From Lysobacterales bacterium (GTDB lineage Bacteria > Pseudomonadota > Gammaproteobacteria > Xanthomonadales > SZUA-36), in NCBI GenBank assembly GCA_014238945.1, contig JABAAB010000073.1, positions 1-50,637 on the forward strand: DNA of 50,637 nucleotides, given 5' to 3'. Positions 19,555 through 30,568 of the stretch are shown in pieces; position 1 is the first letter of the stretch, and every line of letters begins with the position of its first letter. A model generated the notes under the pieces. It was not told where the DNA came from and did no database searches. It saw nothing but the letters and a program-made list of their open reading frames with translations. The position numbers and the translations under genes were made by a program.

Positions 19555-19617
19555 TCAGGGCATCTCTTTAATTGGTTATGGTTATTTGAATCTGCCGGGT
19601 TGACTTAATGCGATGCA

Positions 19618-20895
19618 TCAGTTGATTCTAGCAGCATCAAGCGGCGGGCGCTGCATGCTATTTCCAAGCCAGGAGGTGGCCTGGGACACGGCTGCAAATG
19701 AACCGAATACAAGGACTACATCGTTCACACCCGAAGATGCTATTGCCATTTCCAATGCGCCAGCCAATGGACCAGAATTTTCCACCTGCGCAGATGGCAG
19801 TACCGCCCTGATGCGTGATGCAAGTATTTCCCCGCTCTGACCACGTTCGCCGGGTGTATCTGCACACCACCAGCTTGTACAAACCCTAGACAATGATTGC
19901 GCCACGCGCTCGGCAGGTTTGTCTGCCAGCATGGCCAATACGCACGACACGGATGATTGATTGTTGCCGGCCAGGTACTTTGCCACGGAATCAGCGGCCA
20001 GTTCATTGTGCCCAACATCCAATAACACGCACGGATCAGAACCCAGCAGTTGCAAACGCCCCGGCAGCGAACAATGCCTGATTGATTGATCCATGTCCCC
20101 AGTGTCCAACCTGTCTTCCGGATTCAATAACAATGTTGCCGCCAGGGCTGCTGCCAGGTTATCGAACTGGTGTTCGCCACCCATCGGAGGAAGGGGAACC
20201 CGGAATGTTTGCCCACCCATCTCAAAATGCATGGAAGAGGAACCAGCGATGGTATTCAGATCAAAATCTGTGCCACGCAGATAAGCCCTTGCTCCGAGGG
20301 CTGAAGCGCGGTTCAGTACGGCGACCGGCGGGTGTTCCTCAGTGCACACCACGGGGGCATCTGCCCGGATGATGCCAGCTTTTTCATGGGCAATGGATGC
20401 CAGGTCCGATCCCAGGAAGTCCTGGTGGTCCAGACCGATCGGGGTAATAACAGCACAATCTGTATCCACCAGGTTAACCGCATCAAGACGCCCCCCCAGA
20501 CCCACTTCGAGTACGGCACAATCCAAGTCACTCTGACTCATGATCAGCAGTGCGGCCAGCGTGGTGAATTCAAAATAAGTAAGTGACACCCCGGAGCGTG
20601 CCTGCTCAACTTGTTCAAAAGCTTCCACCAGGCTTGCTGTGGATACCGGCTCACCCATGATGGTGATACGTTCATTGAAATGCAGGATATGTGGAGAAGT
20701 ATAGGTGGCCCAGCGTTGTCCCAGACCCTTGCTGAGTGCGGCAATATAGGCCACGGTTGAACCCTTGCCGTTGGTTCCTGCAACTGTAAAAACCTGCCTG
20801 GCGGGGGGTGGTGAACCCAACTTGTGATAAACCGAACCACAGCGGTCCAATCCCAGCTCAATGGTCTTTGGGTGGCGCTGTTCCAGCAGCTCCAA
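19618..20895 (-). CDS. folC: Bifunctional folylpolyglutamate/dihydrofolate synthase
   Basis: Adds glutamate to dihydropteroate and folates. The 425 residues contain the P-loop AGTNGKGSTVAY near 42, SPHILHFNERI, and the Mur-ligase-like LEVGLGGRLDAVN and HDHQDFLG-type segment (GLDHQDFLGSD). The start is unclear. No ATG is available; TTG 20895 gives the listed frame, but homology to other FolC N-termini ([20 protein letters not shown]) continues upstream in frame into the last codons of accD, so a non-ATG start such as CTG 20907 is also possible. The close accD-folC linkage is conserved and suggests coupling of fatty acid and folate genes. Confidence 0.93.
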   Translation of the reverse strand: MELLEQRHPKTIELGLDRCGSVYHKLGSPPPARQVFTVAGTNGKGSTVAYIAALSKGLGQRWATYTSPHILHFNERITIMGEPVSTASLVEAFEQVEQARSGVSLTYFEFTTLAALLIMSQSDLDCAVLEVGLGGRLDAVNLVDTDCAVITPIGLDHQDFLGSDLASIAHEKAGIIRADAPVVCTEEHPPVAVLNRASALGARAYLRGTDFDLNTIAGSSSMHFEMGGQTFRVPLPPMGGEHQFDNLAAALAATLLLNPEDRLDTGDMDQSIRHCSLPGRLQLLGSDPCVLLDVGHNELAADSVAKYLAGNNQSSVSCVLAMLADKPAERVAQSLSRVCTSWWCADTPGERGQSGEILASRIRAVLPSAQVENSGPLAGALEMAIASSGVNDVVLVFGSFAAVSQATSWLGNSMQRPPLDAARIN

Positions 20896-20903
20896 CCACT
20901 GTT

Positions 20904-21794
20904 TCAGCCCTGCACTAATTCGCCTGACACCGGTCGGGGTTTGTTCCCGGAAGTTAACAGGTCCAGCAGCGCGGAGATTTCATCGCGGTGATTACGCCGG
21001 TCAAGAATCATGTCGACCGCACCTTTCTGAAGTAGAAATTCGCTGCGTTGAAAGCCTTCGGGAAGTTTCTCACGCACCGTCTGCTCGATGACCCGGGGAC
21101 CGGCAAAACCGATCTGGGCCAGGGGCTCGGCAATATTAATGTCACCCAGCATACCAATACTTGCGGAAACACCACCCGTGGTGGGGTGTGTCAAAACGGA
21201 AATAAAAGGAATCCCCTGCTGGTTGAGCCTGGCCAACAGGGCACTGGTCTTGGCCATTTGCATCAGGGACAGGAGGCCCTCCTGCATACGCGCACCACCA
21301 CTGGCTGAAAAACAAACCAGCGGAGCCTGCATTCGCAGACTTTCCTGACCCGCTCGAGTGAACTTTTCACCAACGACCGACCCCATTGATCCTCCCATAA
21401 AACCGAATTCAAATGCGCATGCAACAATATCGGAACCCTTGAGCTCGCCCGCTATGGCAATCAGGGCATCGGTTTCACCGGTCTTTTTCTGTGCCGCGCT
21501 TAGTCTGTCCTTGTAGCGCTTGGAGTCTTTGAAACGGAGGACATCGATGGATTCCAGACCCACCGCAATTTCGCGCTGTTCACCCGGGTCCAGGAACTGC
21601 TCCAGACGGGTGCGGGCGCTAACCTGCAAATGGTGGCTGCATTTTGGGCAAACCTGCAGATTACGTTCCAGCTCGGGCCGGTAAAGAACGGCAGTGCACA
21701 TGGTGCACTTGGTCCAAAGCCCTTCCGGAACGTTGCGTTTGTTACCACCCTCGGTGCGAATCCTGGAAGGTCTTAACTTCTTAAACCAGCTCAT
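20904..21794 (-). CDS. accD: Acetyl-CoA carboxylase carboxyltransferase subunit beta
   Basis: With AccA it transfers carboxyl from biotin to acetyl-CoA, starting fatty acid synthesis. The 296-residue protein has the N-terminal four-cysteine zinc ribbon at Cys 30, 33, 49 and 52 (CTMC, CPKC) and the crotonase-like core with GARMQEG and [11 protein letters not shown]. coli AccD has 304 residues. It lies 49 bases after trpA, the common trpA-accD-folC order. Confidence 0.97.
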   Translation of the reverse strand: MSWFKKLRPSRIRTEGGNKRNVPEGLWTKCTMCTAVLYRPELERNLQVCPKCSHHLQVSARTRLEQFLDPGEQREIAVGLESIDVLRFKDSKRYKDRLSAAQKKTGETDALIAIAGELKGSDIVACAFEFGFMGGSMGSVVGEKFTRAGQESLRMQAPLVCFSASGGARMQEGLLSLMQMAKTSALLARLNQQGIPFISVLTHPTTGGVSASIGMLGDINIAEPLAQIGFAGPRVIEQTVREKLPEGFQRSEFLLQKGAVDMILDRRNHRDEISALLDLLTSGNKPRPVSGELVQG

Positions 21795-21843
21795 CTTTGT
21801 TCATTACTTCCTGTGCTTGAATATTGCGGCATCTCGGTAAACT

Positions 21844-22650
21844 TCACATATTGTCCATTGACTCACGGACCGGTGCAAGAAATGCCAGCGCCGATGAGCA
21901 CGCCTGATCAAGTGATTCGGCGGCTGAAAGAACCTGCACCAGGGCACTGCCTATGACAATGGCATCGGCGTATTGGGCAACCCGGACCGCCATTTTTGCA
22001 TTCTTGATGCCAAAGCCGGCGGCAACGGGAAGGTCGCTCAGTTCCCGAATCTGCTCCACGGGTTGTTGCAACTGCGGTGTATCGAGTTGCCCGGATCCCG
22101 TGATGCCCTTGAGTGAAACATAATAGATAAATCCCCTCGCCTCCTCTGCAATCAGGCGCAGACGCTCGCGCGTGGTGGTGGGTGCCACCATGCAAATCCC
22201 GGTCAGACCCGCCTGGTCCATCGCATTGCCCAGGCTACCCCTCTCTTCCGGGGGACAATCCACCAGCAGCAGGCCGTCAACACCCGAGGCAACTGCAGCG
22301 GCGGGGAAACGGTCGGAGCCAAATCTTTCAACTGGGTTCATATACCCCATCAGGATCACCGGTGTCCGGGCATCCTCGCGGCGGAAAGTTTTTACCATAT
22401 CCAGTACCGCAGACAGATCCACATGCTTTGCAATGGCCCTTTCACTGGCCAGTTGTATCACCGGCCCATCGGCCATCGGGTCCGAGAATGGTACCCCCAG
22501 TTCGAGGACATCGGCTCCGGCCGCGACCAGTGCATGCATAAGCGGTACCGTCCAGGACGGATCGGGATCACCGGCGGTGATAAACGGAATCAACAATTTG
22601 CGTCCGGCTTTCCCGGCCTGGTCAAAACAGGTATCAATACGGGAACTCAC
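21844..22650 (-). CDS. trpA: Tryptophan synthase alpha subunit
   Basis: Cleaves indole-3-glycerol phosphate to indole, which tunnels to TrpB. The 268 residues include PFITAGDP, the catalytic Glu in [15 protein letters not shown] (near 51) and catalytic Asp 62 area, then [11 protein letters not shown] and the phosphate-binding GFGI segment. It overlaps trpB by 4 bases (ATGA), consistent with equimolar synthesis. Confidence 0.97.
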   Translation of the reverse strand: MSSRIDTCFDQAGKAGRKLLIPFITAGDPDPSWTVPLMHALVAAGADVLELGVPFSDPMADGPVIQLASERAIAKHVDLSAVLDMVKTFRREDARTPVILMGYMNPVERFGSDRFPAAAVASGVDGLLLVDCPPEERGSLGNAMDQAGLTGICMVAPTTTRERLRLIAEEARGFIYYVSLKGITGSGQLDTPQLQQPVEQIRELSDLPVAAGFGIKNAKMAVRVAQYADAIVIGSALVQVLSAAESLDQACSSALAFLAPVRESMDNM

Positions 22651-23852
22651 AGGGTCAGTCCTTCCAGGGCCGCAACCGTTTCCACATCCTTGTCACCCCG
22701 CCCCGAAAGGTTGATCAATACACTCTGATCCGCACGCATTTCCGCCGCAAGCTTGAAGCCATAGGCCAGTGCATGACTGCTTTCAAGTGCGGGCATGATG
22801 CCTTCCAGGCGGGTTAACTGGTGAAACGCTGCCAACGCCTCATCATCGGTCACACTGACATATTTCGCCCGGCCGGTTTCTTTCAGCCAGGCATGTTCGG
22901 GCCCGACACCTGGATAGTCCAGACCGGCGGAAATCGAATGCGTATGACGTATCTGACCGGCATCATCATCCAACAGATAGGTGCGACAACCATGCAGTAC
23001 TCCGGGTCTGCCCGCGCACAGGGACGCCGCGTGTGCACCGCTGGCCAGGCCCCTGCCCGCAGCTTCGACACCAAACATCTGAACATCACGATCTTCGATA
23101 AAAGGATGGAACAATCCCATGGCATTGGAACCGCCCCCGACACAGGCCACCAGTGCATCCGGCAGGTCATCTTGTATCTGCAGCATCTGCCGGCGTGCCT
23201 CCCTGCCGACCACTGCGTTGAAATCACGTACCATTTCCGGGTAAGGATGCGGTCCCGCAACCGTGCCGATGATATAAAAGGTATCGTCAATGTTGGTCAC
23301 CCAGTCACGCATGGCCTCGTTAAGGGCATCTTTCAGGGTCGCCGAACCCGAGGACACCCCGGTCACCTCGGCGCCAAGCAAACGCATCCTGAAGACATTG
23401 ATGGCCTGTCGCTCGATATCGGTCTCTCCCATGTAAACACGACACGATTTGTTCAGCCGGGCCGCTATGGTCGCTGAAGCGACCCCGTGCTGGCCGGCAC
23501 CGGTCTCGGCGATCACCCTGGGCTTGCCCATGTAATGAGCCAGCAGGCCCTGCCCCACCGTGTTGTTGATCTTGTGGGCCCCGGTATGGTTCAAATCTTC
23601 CCGCTTGAGGTATATCTGTGCACCTCCGGCAGCGGCCGTCAGTCGTGCGGCGAAATACACCGGTGAAGGTCTGCCAACATAGTGGGCCAGGTCCTCATCC
23701 ATACGCCGAACAAATTCTTCGTCCTGGCTCCAGCGGCCATAGGCTTCCCGCAATTCCTCAAGGGCATGCATCAGAGTCTCGGAAACAAAACTTCCCCCAA
23801 ATGACCCAAAATGACCGCGCGAGTCCGGCAGGGGTGAACGAATTTGTGTCAT
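22647..23852 (-). CDS. trpB: Tryptophan synthase beta subunit
   Basis: PLP enzyme joining indole with serine. The PLP lysine is Lys 93 in [10 protein letters not shown], the phosphate cup is GGGSNAMG, and [11 protein letters not shown] is the indole/serine site. The 401 residues match TrpB1-type proteins. It overlaps trpF by 4 bases on one side and trpA on the other, making trpF-trpB-trpA one translationally coupled unit. The rest of the trp pathway (trpE, G, D, C) is not in the window. Confidence 0.98.
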   Translation of the reverse strand: MTQIRSPLPDSRGHFGSFGGSFVSETLMHALEELREAYGRWSQDEEFVRRMDEDLAHYVGRPSPVYFAARLTAAAGGAQIYLKREDLNHTGAHKINNTVGQGLLAHYMGKPRVIAETGAGQHGVASATIAARLNKSCRVYMGETDIERQAINVFRMRLLGAEVTGVSSGSATLKDALNEAMRDWVTNIDDTFYIIGTVAGPHPYPEMVRDFNAVVGREARRQMLQIQDDLPDALVACVGGGSNAMGLFHPFIEDRDVQMFGVEAAGRGLASGAHAASLCAGRPGVLHGCRTYLLDDDAGQIRHTHSISAGLDYPGVGPEHAWLKETGRAKYVSVTDDEALAAFHQLTRLEGIMPALESSHALAYGFKLAAEMRADQSVLINLSGRGDKDVETVAALEGLTL

Positions 23853-24508
23853 TGAAACACCTCTCTATTGCTATTCGGTTCGTCAGATTTATGCTGTCTG
23901 ACAGCGGTAATGAAATCGGAGACCAGATTCGCGTCCTTGATACCCGGACCCGATTCAACGCCAGTTGATACATCAACGGCATAGGGTCTGACAACGCGGA
24001 TGGCTTGCGCGACATTTTCTGCGTTTAATCCACCAGCCAGCCAAACGGGTTTGGTCAATGGCCTGGACAGGGACCAGTCAAATACCCGGCCACTTCCACC
24101 GCGCTCACCCACGCCATGGCTATCGAGCAATAATCCTGCCGCCGCCGGGAAATCCTGTTCAGCCTTCAATGCGGACTGATCGTCCGCCATGGCCACAGCC
24201 TTCAGGTAGGGTAATCCAAAAGGGTTGCAATCCGTTTCGGGTTCGCTGCCATGGAACTGAAGCATATCAAGTGACACCGAATTGACCACATTCTCAATAA
24301 ATGATCTTTGCTGATCCAGGAACAGTCCAATACGTAATACATCCGCTGGCACCTGGGCAACAAGGCGCCGGGCCTGCTCACATGTAATACGTCGGGGGCT
24401 GCGGGTAAATACAAAACCCACGGCATCGGCACCGGCTGCCACCACGTCTCTGACGTCGCGTACGCGGGTCAGGCCACAGATCTTTATCCTAGTCGGGCTC
24501 ATGGTCAT
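23849..24508 (-). CDS. trpF: Phosphoribosylanthranilate isomerase
   Basis: Amadori isomerase of tryptophan synthesis, separate here rather than fused to TrpC. The 219-residue TIM barrel opens with [11 protein letters not shown] (catalytic Cys in ICGLT) and has GLLLDSHG with the catalytic Asp, plus [11 protein letters not shown] and [12 protein letters not shown] at the phosphate site. The stop overlaps trpB and the start overlaps the truA stop by 4 bases. Confidence 0.96.
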   Translation of the reverse strand: MTMSPTRIKICGLTRVRDVRDVVAAGADAVGFVFTRSPRRITCEQARRLVAQVPADVLRIGLFLDQQRSFIENVVNSVSLDMLQFHGSEPETDCNPFGLPYLKAVAMADDQSALKAEQDFPAAAGLLLDSHGVGERGGSGRVFDWSLSRPLTKPVWLAGGLNAENVAQAIRVVRPYAVDVSTGVESGPGIKDANLVSDFITAVRQHKSDEPNSNREVFQ

Positions 24509-25287
24509 GGACGCAAAGGAAATGCTTCATGTTGTTCCGGAATTTTGAATTTTGGGTCATAACGTACTTTAACAAGGCAAAGGCCCTGTGAGGCTGCTGT
24601 TTTGCCGGCAAGTTCCCGCTGACCGCTTTCCAGCACAGTTCTGAACCACTGTACCGATTGTTCACCCCTGCCAACCGGAATCAAGGTACCAACAATATTG
24701 CGAACCATGTGGTAAAGAAAGGCATTGGCTGTGATATTTATCAGCACGGTATCGCCTTCCCGGCAGACTTCAATGGAGGTTATCTCCCGGGTTGCGTGGT
24801 TGGCCGAACATCCGGACGAGCGGAATGCACTGAAGTCATGTGTCCCCACCAAGTACTTTGCGGCCCGGTCCATACGGCGTGCATCCAGTGGCTGGCGCAC
24901 CCATCCGTAATAGGAACTGCCGATGGCCGGACGCACCCAGCGATTGAGAATCGTGTATTGATATGATCGTGAGTAGGCACCAAAGCGGGCGTGAAACGTG
25001 TCATCAACCGTGCGTACCCACATGGCCCTTACCGCCCCGGGCAAGTTCGAGTTCACTCCGAGCATCCACTGTCTGTGCTTGCGTTCGGACGGGCTGTCAA
25101 AATGCACCACCTGACCACGGGCATGGACACCGGTATCGGTGCGACCGGCACATATTACCGTCACGGAATGGTCAGCCACCACCGACAGTGCATCTTCCAG
25201 ACTTTGCTGTACGGTCAGTGTCTGATGCTGACGCTGCCAGCCAAAAAAGGCCGAACCATCGTATTCCAGACCCAGGGCGTGACGCAT
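24505..25287 (-). CDS. truA: tRNA pseudouridine(38-40) synthase
   Basis: Makes pseudouridine at positions 38-40 of many tRNA anticodon arms. The catalytic aspartate is Asp 51 in AGRTDTGVHARGQVVHF; YDGSAFFGWQRQ near the start and FLYHMVRNIVGTL near residue 210 are family signatures. The 260 residues match the family. It lies 10 bases after fimV and overlaps trpF by 4, the Pseudomonas-like fimV-truA-trpF order. Confidence 0.97.
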   Translation of the reverse strand: MRHALGLEYDGSAFFGWQRQHQTLTVQQSLEDALSVVADHSVTVICAGRTDTGVHARGQVVHFDSPSERKHRQWMLGVNSNLPGAVRAMWVRTVDDTFHARFGAYSRSYQYTILNRWVRPAIGSSYYGWVRQPLDARRMDRAAKYLVGTHDFSAFRSSGCSANHATREITSIEVCREGDTVLINITANAFLYHMVRNIVGTLIPVGRGEQSVQWFRTVLESGQRELAGKTAASQGLCLVKVRYDPKFKIPEQHEAFPLRP

Positions 25288-25297
25288 GGGTTCAGCG

Positions 25298-27379
25298 TCA
25301 GAGCTCTTCCATCATAAGACGCGCTTCTGCAACCTGCTCTGCGTTGCCATTTTGTATTGCTTCTCCAAGCATCGACCTTGCTGCCTCTTTGTCGCCCATC
25401 GACAGATATGCCCGGGCCAGGTCGAGGCTGACTTCAGGATCGTCCGATGCCGGTGCCTGTTCCTCTTCTTCCGGTTCGGGCACGGTCTGTTGGATGGTCT
25501 CTTCAACATCAGGTTTGGGTACGGGCTGTTGTATGGCCGTCTCCTCTTCAGGTTCCGGTTCGGGTTGCTGGATAACCGTCTCTTCCTCGGCTTCCGGTTG
25601 CTGGATAACGGTATCTTCCCGGGGTTCCGGTTCCTGTACCCGCGTTGCTTCCCCGGGTACTGATACCGGCTGGAATTCGCGTGGCTTTTCCACTGGGACC
25701 TGCACAGTTTCCTGGTCAATCGCCTCGACAATGGTTATTCCCGCCATCGCACTTCTGCGGCGCAGACCCCAGATAATCAGACTGATCAATACGACAGCAA
25801 TACCCACCAGCCAGATGGTGCTGCCGGCATACCAGGGTTCTTCCTCACCACCGGGTGTCAGCGCAACAGGTGGTTCGGGCTCATCCGAGGCACGTTGGTC
25901 CGCCAGGCTGGTTTCCATTCCGGCGAGATCTGAATCCTCGACTTCAACTGGAATGTCCTGTTGTGTGGACACCTGCTCTTCCAGTTCCTTGATGCGGTCG
26001 CTCAGGTATTCGTTTTCCTGGCGCGCATTGACCAGATCCTCTTCCGTACGCGCCAGTTCCTCCTCGATGGGCTGTTCCGGTAATTCGGAATCGGTCACTT
26101 GGGATGACTGCCCTGAGTCCACCGTATCCGTATCATCGGCCGCTGGTGGCACCAATTCGAGGTGTCCGAGTTCTTCCGTTTGCACAGGTTCCGGTGTCTG
26201 TTCGACTACCGGTTCCCTGAAATCAGTGCTGTCCGCGACGGTTGGTGTAACAAAATCCGGAGCCGTGGTGCGGATACCGCTGCGGATTTCCTGTTCCTGG
26301 CGCATCACTTCCAGCATGGCCTGCCTGGAGCTCAACTGGCCGATCTCACTGAAAGAAGGCATACGCAAAATCGCGCCTTGTTTCAGTGAATTGATATTGC
26401 CGCGGATAAATGCTTCCGGGTTCTTCCTTTGCAGGGCCAGCATGGTCTGGTTGATGCCATAACCAGTTCCCCTGCTCCAGTCACGGGCTATTCCCCATAA
26501 AGTTTCGCCACGTGCCACCGGACCGTGTATCTCACCCTCTGTGGACTGCTCTTCCTCGACGGCAGATACTTCCGCCTCTGGTTCTTGTTCAATTTGATCA
26601 TCCACCGCGGGTTCTTCCGCTGCGGGTTCACTTGCCTGGGTCTCTTGCTCAATGGATTCTTCAGCCCCAGCCTCATCCGCCAGGGGATCTTCCGCTGAAG
26701 GTACGTTGGTGCTGTCGGCATTCTCCTCGGGATCTTCCATCGGGGGTTGAGCAGATTCTGGTTCTGTTGTTACCGGCTCCCTTGATGGCGAATCAACCGA
26801 AACCGTTTCTTCTGGTGACTGCTCCGGAGTAGTGGGCTCATCTGTCACGCTTTCAACCAGCACCGGGTCCGGTGCCCTTTGTATTACAGCCGCAGGCTCC
26901 GGCTGTTTTTGTGGCGGAGGTTCAACTGCAACTTCCGGTTGGGGCGTTGGGGCAGGCCGGACAGACACCGGTGGCGCCTGTGACTCGAAGGTAGGTGGGT
27001 CAAGGAAAAGTGTATATTCACGCAGCATCCGACCGTTGGACCAGGCGACTTGGATCAACAACTGCACCACGGGTTCGTAGATGGGCAACCTGCTGGTAAT
27101 TCGGACATAAGGATTTGCGGTATTGGTAACCGTTTCGAAGCGTAAGGGAACAGATATGGCAGACCGGCTCAGGCCCAGTAGTTCAAAGTCTTCTGTGGAC
27201 GCCAGACCGGAACTAATACTCTGTAGTTCTTCGCTGGACCGGGAGATCAGTTCGACCCTGACATTCAACGGTTGATTCAGAAACGACTCTACGGTTGCCC
27301 CCCCCAAACCCAATGCATAAAGCATGGGACTGAACAGGATCAGCGTCATCGCAGTTAACCATTGGTATCTTTTGTACAT
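25298..27379 (-). CDS. fimV: FimV-like peptidoglycan-binding polar hub protein
   Basis: Inner-membrane hub that organises type IV pili, type II secretion and polar proteins in Pseudomonas. The 693 residues show a signal peptide ending near ALG, the FimV N-terminal domain (LGGATVESFLNQPLNVRVELI), a Glu/Pro-rich stretch, a LysM-type domain near 285-335 (GETLWGIARDWSRG), a coiled-coil (LARTEEDLVNARQENEYLSD), one membrane helix near 525 and a C-terminal TPR-like FimV cap (LDLARAYLSMGDKEAARSML). It is shorter than the 919 residues of P. aeruginosa FimV. An internal acidic repeat lies before the cap. No pilus genes are in the window. Confidence 0.93.
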   Translation of the reverse strand: MYKRYQWLTAMTLILFSPMLYALGLGGATVESFLNQPLNVRVELISRSSEELQSISSGLASTEDFELLGLSRSAISVPLRFETVTNTANPYVRITSRLPIYEPVVQLLIQVAWSNGRMLREYTLFLDPPTFESQAPPVSVRPAPTPQPEVAVEPPPQKQPEPAAVIQRAPDPVLVESVTDEPTTPEQSPEETVSVDSPSREPVTTEPESAQPPMEDPEENADSTNVPSAEDPLADEAGAEESIEQETQASEPAAEEPAVDDQIEQEPEAEVSAVEEEQSTEGEIHGPVARGETLWGIARDWSRGTGYGINQTMLALQRKNPEAFIRGNINSLKQGAILRMPSFSEIGQLSSRQAMLEVMRQEQEIRSGIRTTAPDFVTPTVADSTDFREPVVEQTPEPVQTEELGHLELVPPAADDTDTVDSGQSSQVTDSELPEQPIEEELARTEEDLVNARQENEYLSDRIKELEEQVSTQQDIPVEVEDSDLAGMETSLADQRASDEPEPPVALTPGGEEEPWYAGSTIWLVGIAVVLISLIIWGLRRRSAMAGITIVEAIDQETVQVPVEKPREFQPVSVPGEATRVQEPEPREDTVIQQPEAEEETVIQQPEPEPEEETAIQQPVPKPDVEETIQQTVPEPEEEEQAPASDDPEVSLDLARAYLSMGDKEAARSMLGEAIQNGNAEQVAEARLMMEEL

Positions 27380-27492
27380 GGTACTCCCCGTCGCTCCCTG
27401 ACTACCTGTATACCGTTAATGAGGCAAACCCTGAAGAGTGTACGATTGCTTTCATCAGGTTTCCACCGGCAATTTTTGCGCGAATCTGTATA

Positions 27493-28515
27493 TTACCCCG
27501 TTGTGTGTTGTATCCGGTCCAATATCTGTACCGCGTTCAATGCCGCACCCTTGCGTACATTATCACCAACAACCCAAAGGTTGATTCCGCGCGGGTGGCT
27601 CAGATCACGACGCAGGCGGCTGACAAAAACGGCATCTTTTCCCGCAGCGTGTGTGACCGCAGTAACCTGTTCAGCAGGTCCAGCATCCGTCACCAGTTCC
27701 AGTCCCGGGGCTTCAGCCAGCACCTCACGAACCTTTTCAATACTGATATCGCGTACAGTTTCCAGGTGTATGGCCTCTGAATGACCAAAAAATACCGGCA
27801 CCCGCACTGCAGTAGCGTTCACCCTGATGCGGTCATCACCCAGTATCTTACGTGTTTCCCAGTGTAGTTTCATTTCCTCGCGGGTGTAATCATTTTCCTG
27901 CATGCTGTCTATGAGTGGTATGGCATTGAAGGCAATCGGTTGGGCGAAAACGTCGGGGCTGACCTCTTTGAACGTCAGCCGGTCCATGGTTTGCCTGGCC
28001 AGTTCAGCCATACCCTTTGTGCCTGCTCCTGAAACCGATTGGTAGGTTGCCACGTTGATCCGGTCAATACCGGCCGCCGAGTGGATCGGGGCCACTGCGA
28101 CCAGCATCTGGATGGTAGAGCAATTGGGGTTGGCAATGATACTCCCACGCGAGGCCTGGTCCAGCAGATCGCCATTGACCTCCGGCACCACCAGAGGAAT
28201 ATGATCGTCAAGACGAAAGGCGGACGTGTTGTCTATGACGATAGCACCCGCTTCGCAGGCCCTTGGGGCATGCTTCAGGCTGACCCCTGCACCTGCGGAA
28301 AAGAGTGCAAAGTCCGTGCCTGAGAAGTCAAAATCATCCAGTACATCAACCGCCAGAGTGCGGTGACCAAATTCAACTGTTTTACCCAAAGAAGCCTCGC
28401 TTGCCAGGGCGTGTACAGAACTCTTTCCATATCCGTATTCCGCCAGTATGGAAAGCATCGCCTCCCCGACGGCACCGGTGGCCCCAATGACCGCGATTTT
28501 CAGATCTTCACTCAT
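27493..28515 (-). CDS. asd: Aspartate-semialdehyde dehydrogenase
   Basis: Reduces aspartyl phosphate to the semialdehyde, feeding lysine, diaminopimelate, threonine and methionine. The 340 residues contain the NADP motif [13 protein letters not shown], catalytic Cys 132 in [16 protein letters not shown] and HSEAIHLE. The short form without the E. coli-type insert matches Gram-positive and Pseudomonas Asd. ATG 28515 is chosen; the longer frame to 28560 adds residues inside aroC. It overlaps the aroC stop by 8 bases. Confidence 0.96.
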   Translation of the reverse strand: MSEDLKIAVIGATGAVGEAMLSILAEYGYGKSSVHALASEASLGKTVEFGHRTLAVDVLDDFDFSGTDFALFSAGAGVSLKHAPRACEAGAIVIDNTSAFRLDDHIPLVVPEVNGDLLDQASRGSIIANPNCSTIQMLVAVAPIHSAAGIDRINVATYQSVSGAGTKGMAELARQTMDRLTFKEVSPDVFAQPIAFNAIPLIDSMQENDYTREEMKLHWETRKILGDDRIRVNATAVRVPVFFGHSEAIHLETVRDISIEKVREVLAEAPGLELVTDAGPAEQVTAVTHAAGKDAVFVSRLRRDLSHPRGINLWVVGDNVRKGAALNAVQILDRIQHTTG

Positions 28516-29590
28516 TGATATTCCATTCCTGTCCGTTTTGTGCCCGCTGCCGGAGCACATGGTCCATCAGCACCAGTGCCAACATGGCCTCTACTATGGG
28601 TGTTGCCCTGATACCAACACAGGGATCATGACGTCCCTTGGTGATAACTTCTACTGGCTGGCCCTGCACATCAATGCTTCTGCAGGGGATGCGCAAACTG
28701 GATGCCGGCTTGAAGGCCACACTCACCCGAACATCCTGTCCGCTGGAGATACCGCCCAAAACACCTCCGGCGTGATTACCGAGAAAACCCTCAGCTGTGA
28801 TTTCGTCACGGTGTTCGGTTCCCAGTTGATCAACACAATCAAATCCGGCACCAATTTCAACACCCTTGGCCGCGTTGATTCCCATCATTGCTGCAGCCAG
28901 ATCCGCATCCAGTTTGCCATAGACCGGCTCTCCCAGGCCGGCCGGTACATTACGCGCCACAGCCGAGATACGGGCCCCGCAGGAATCGCCTGATTTCCTC
29001 AGCATGTCCATATGTTTTTCCAGTGCTGGAACAACACTCGCATCCGGGCTGAAAAACGGGTTCTCATCTATCATCTGCGCATCATATTCCCTGTCGGTTC
29101 GTATAGGTCCCAACTGCGCGAGCCAACCCTGGATTTCAATACCCAGTTTCTGTTTCAAAAATTTCCTGGCAACCGCGCCGGCCGCGACCCGCATGGTGGT
29201 TTCCCGGGCTGAAGAGCGCCCGCCACCACGATAGTCACGAATGCCATACTTCTTCCAATAGGTGTAATCTGCATGGCCGGGGCGAAATTTTGTCGCAATA
29301 TCGGTGTAGTCCCGCGGGCGCGCATCGGTGTTCTCGATCAGCATTGCAATCGGTGTGCCCGTGGTACGCCCCTCAAATACACCTGACAGCAATTGCACGT
29401 CATCTTTTTCCTTCCGCTGTGAAGTATGCCTGCTCTTGCCTGTCGCCCGCCGCCTCAGCTCAGACCTGATTTCATTTGCGTTGATTTCCAGGCCTGGAGG
29501 ACAACCATCGATTACACAACCTATGGCCGGACCATGGCTCTCGCCAAATGTAGTCACCCTGAATAAGCGGCCGAATGAATTGTCAGACAT
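28508..29590 (-). CDS. aroC: Chorismate synthase
   Basis: Last step of the shikimate pathway, FMN-dependent. The 360 residues start [20 protein letters not shown], the family signature, and have [23 protein letters not shown] and [11 protein letters not shown] 29590 is used instead of the frame opening at 29737, which is inside prmB. It overlaps prmB by 8 bases and asd by 8 bases. Together with aroA and pheA it places three aromatic-pathway genes in this run. Confidence 0.97.
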   Translation of the reverse strand: MSDNSFGRLFRVTTFGESHGPAIGCVIDGCPPGLEINANEIRSELRRRATGKSRHTSQRKEKDDVQLLSGVFEGRTTGTPIAMLIENTDARPRDYTDIATKFRPGHADYTYWKKYGIRDYRGGGRSSARETTMRVAAGAVARKFLKQKLGIEIQGWLAQLGPIRTDREYDAQMIDENPFFSPDASVVPALEKHMDMLRKSGDSCGARISAVARNVPAGLGEPVYGKLDADLAAAMMGINAAKGVEIGAGFDCVDQLGTEHRDEITAEGFLGNHAGGVLGGISSGQDVRVSVAFKPASSLRIPCRSIDVQGQPVEVITKGRHDPCVGIRATPIVEAMLALVLMDHVLRQRAQNGQEWNINE

Positions 29591-30497
29591 ATTTTCTTTG
29601 CTCCAGGAGCGCACGCACATCGGCGTTGCTTGCCAGCAGTTGATCATACTCCAGCAGGAATACGCCGTCTCCACCGTGGCGGAATTCCAGCCACAAGAAA
29701 GATACCCGCGGCAGTAAATCCACAAGTGCCCCGGCACTGGCTCCGACCTCTACCACCAGGATGCCGTCTTCTGCGAGGTGCCGACAAGCAGCATCCAGTA
29801 TTCTCAAGACAATATCCAGTCCATCTGTGCCGCTGACCAGTCCAACGGCCGGCTCGGCATGAAATTCCGCCGGCATGGTGGCAAAATCCCTGGCAGAGAC
29901 ATAAGGAGGATTACTGACAATCAACTCGTAACGGGTATTTCCCAACTCGGTGAACAGGTCCGATTGAATCAGGTTTACCCTTTTGGACAGGGCATGCCGT
30001 TCAACATTTCGGGCGGCAACCTCGAGAGCTGCCTCTGACAGATCAACCGCATCAACCTGAACACCCGGCAGATTGAGGGCCGTCGCGATGGCTATGCAGG
30101 CACCACCGGTACACATATCCAGCACCCTGCCCTCTTTCCCCCGCATCAGCCAGGGTGAAAACTGTCCTGCAATCAGCTCAGCTACAGGCGAACGCGGGAC
30201 CAGCACATTGGGCGTAACAAAAAACATCAGTCCACAGAAGCGGGCTTCACCGATCAGATAGGCCAGTGGACAACGCTGTTTGATCCGGCGTGCCAGCAAT
30301 TGTTCCAGGAGGTTCTGCTGACCTTGATCAGGTACGATGTCCCATTGTTCAAAACTACCATCCAGTGGTGCATCCAGTACATGCAAAATCAACCAGGCTG
30401 CCTCGTCACTGGCATTATCGGTACCATGTCCAAAGTACAGGCCCGCACTTTTCATTTTTGCGGTACAGTGGCTGTGCCAGTTTGCGGCGGTTTTCAT
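29583..30497 (-). CDS. prmB: Ribosomal protein L3 N5-glutamine methyltransferase PrmB
   Basis: SAM-dependent methylation of a glutamine in ribosomal protein L3. The 304-residue protein has the catalytic NPPY motif at about 196-199, the SAM loop [14 protein letters not shown] near 125 and the PrmB-specific [22 protein letters not shown], which separates it from PrmC (HemK). The prmB-aroC pair is conserved in E. coli and other gammaproteobacteria. It is the first gene of the long minus-strand run. Confidence 0.95.
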   Translation of the reverse strand: MKTAANWHSHCTAKMKSAGLYFGHGTDNASDEAAWLILHVLDAPLDGSFEQWDIVPDQGQQNLLEQLLARRIKQRCPLAYLIGEARFCGLMFFVTPNVLVPRSPVAELIAGQFSPWLMRGKEGRVLDMCTGGACIAIATALNLPGVQVDAVDLSEAALEVAARNVERHALSKRVNLIQSDLFTELGNTRYELIVSNPPYVSARDFATMPAEFHAEPAVGLVSGTDGLDIVLRILDAACRHLAEDGILVVEVGASAGALVDLLPRVSFLWLEFRHGGDGVFLLEYDQLLASNADVRALLEQRKYV

Positions 30498-30523
30498 ATA
30501 TATCCCCGTCTTATCCGGCTCGC

Positions 30524-30529
30524 ATTATA
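30524..30529 (-). promoter_or_regulatory. Possible -10 box for prmB
   Basis: A consensus TATAAT on the minus strand lies 27 bases before the prmB ATG, but no convincing -35 is found at 16-18 bases. The first gene of a long run needs a promoter nearby, which is the main reason for listing it. Confidence 0.35.
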
Positions 30530-30568
30530 ATCGACTGTTAATGGAATCTCTGATCTGTTTTTCAAGTT

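Noticed and set aside
24963-26462. Plus-strand frame of about 500 residues opposite truA/fimV
   Set aside because: Ser-rich translation produced by the complement of the Glu-rich fimV repeats; no homology seen.
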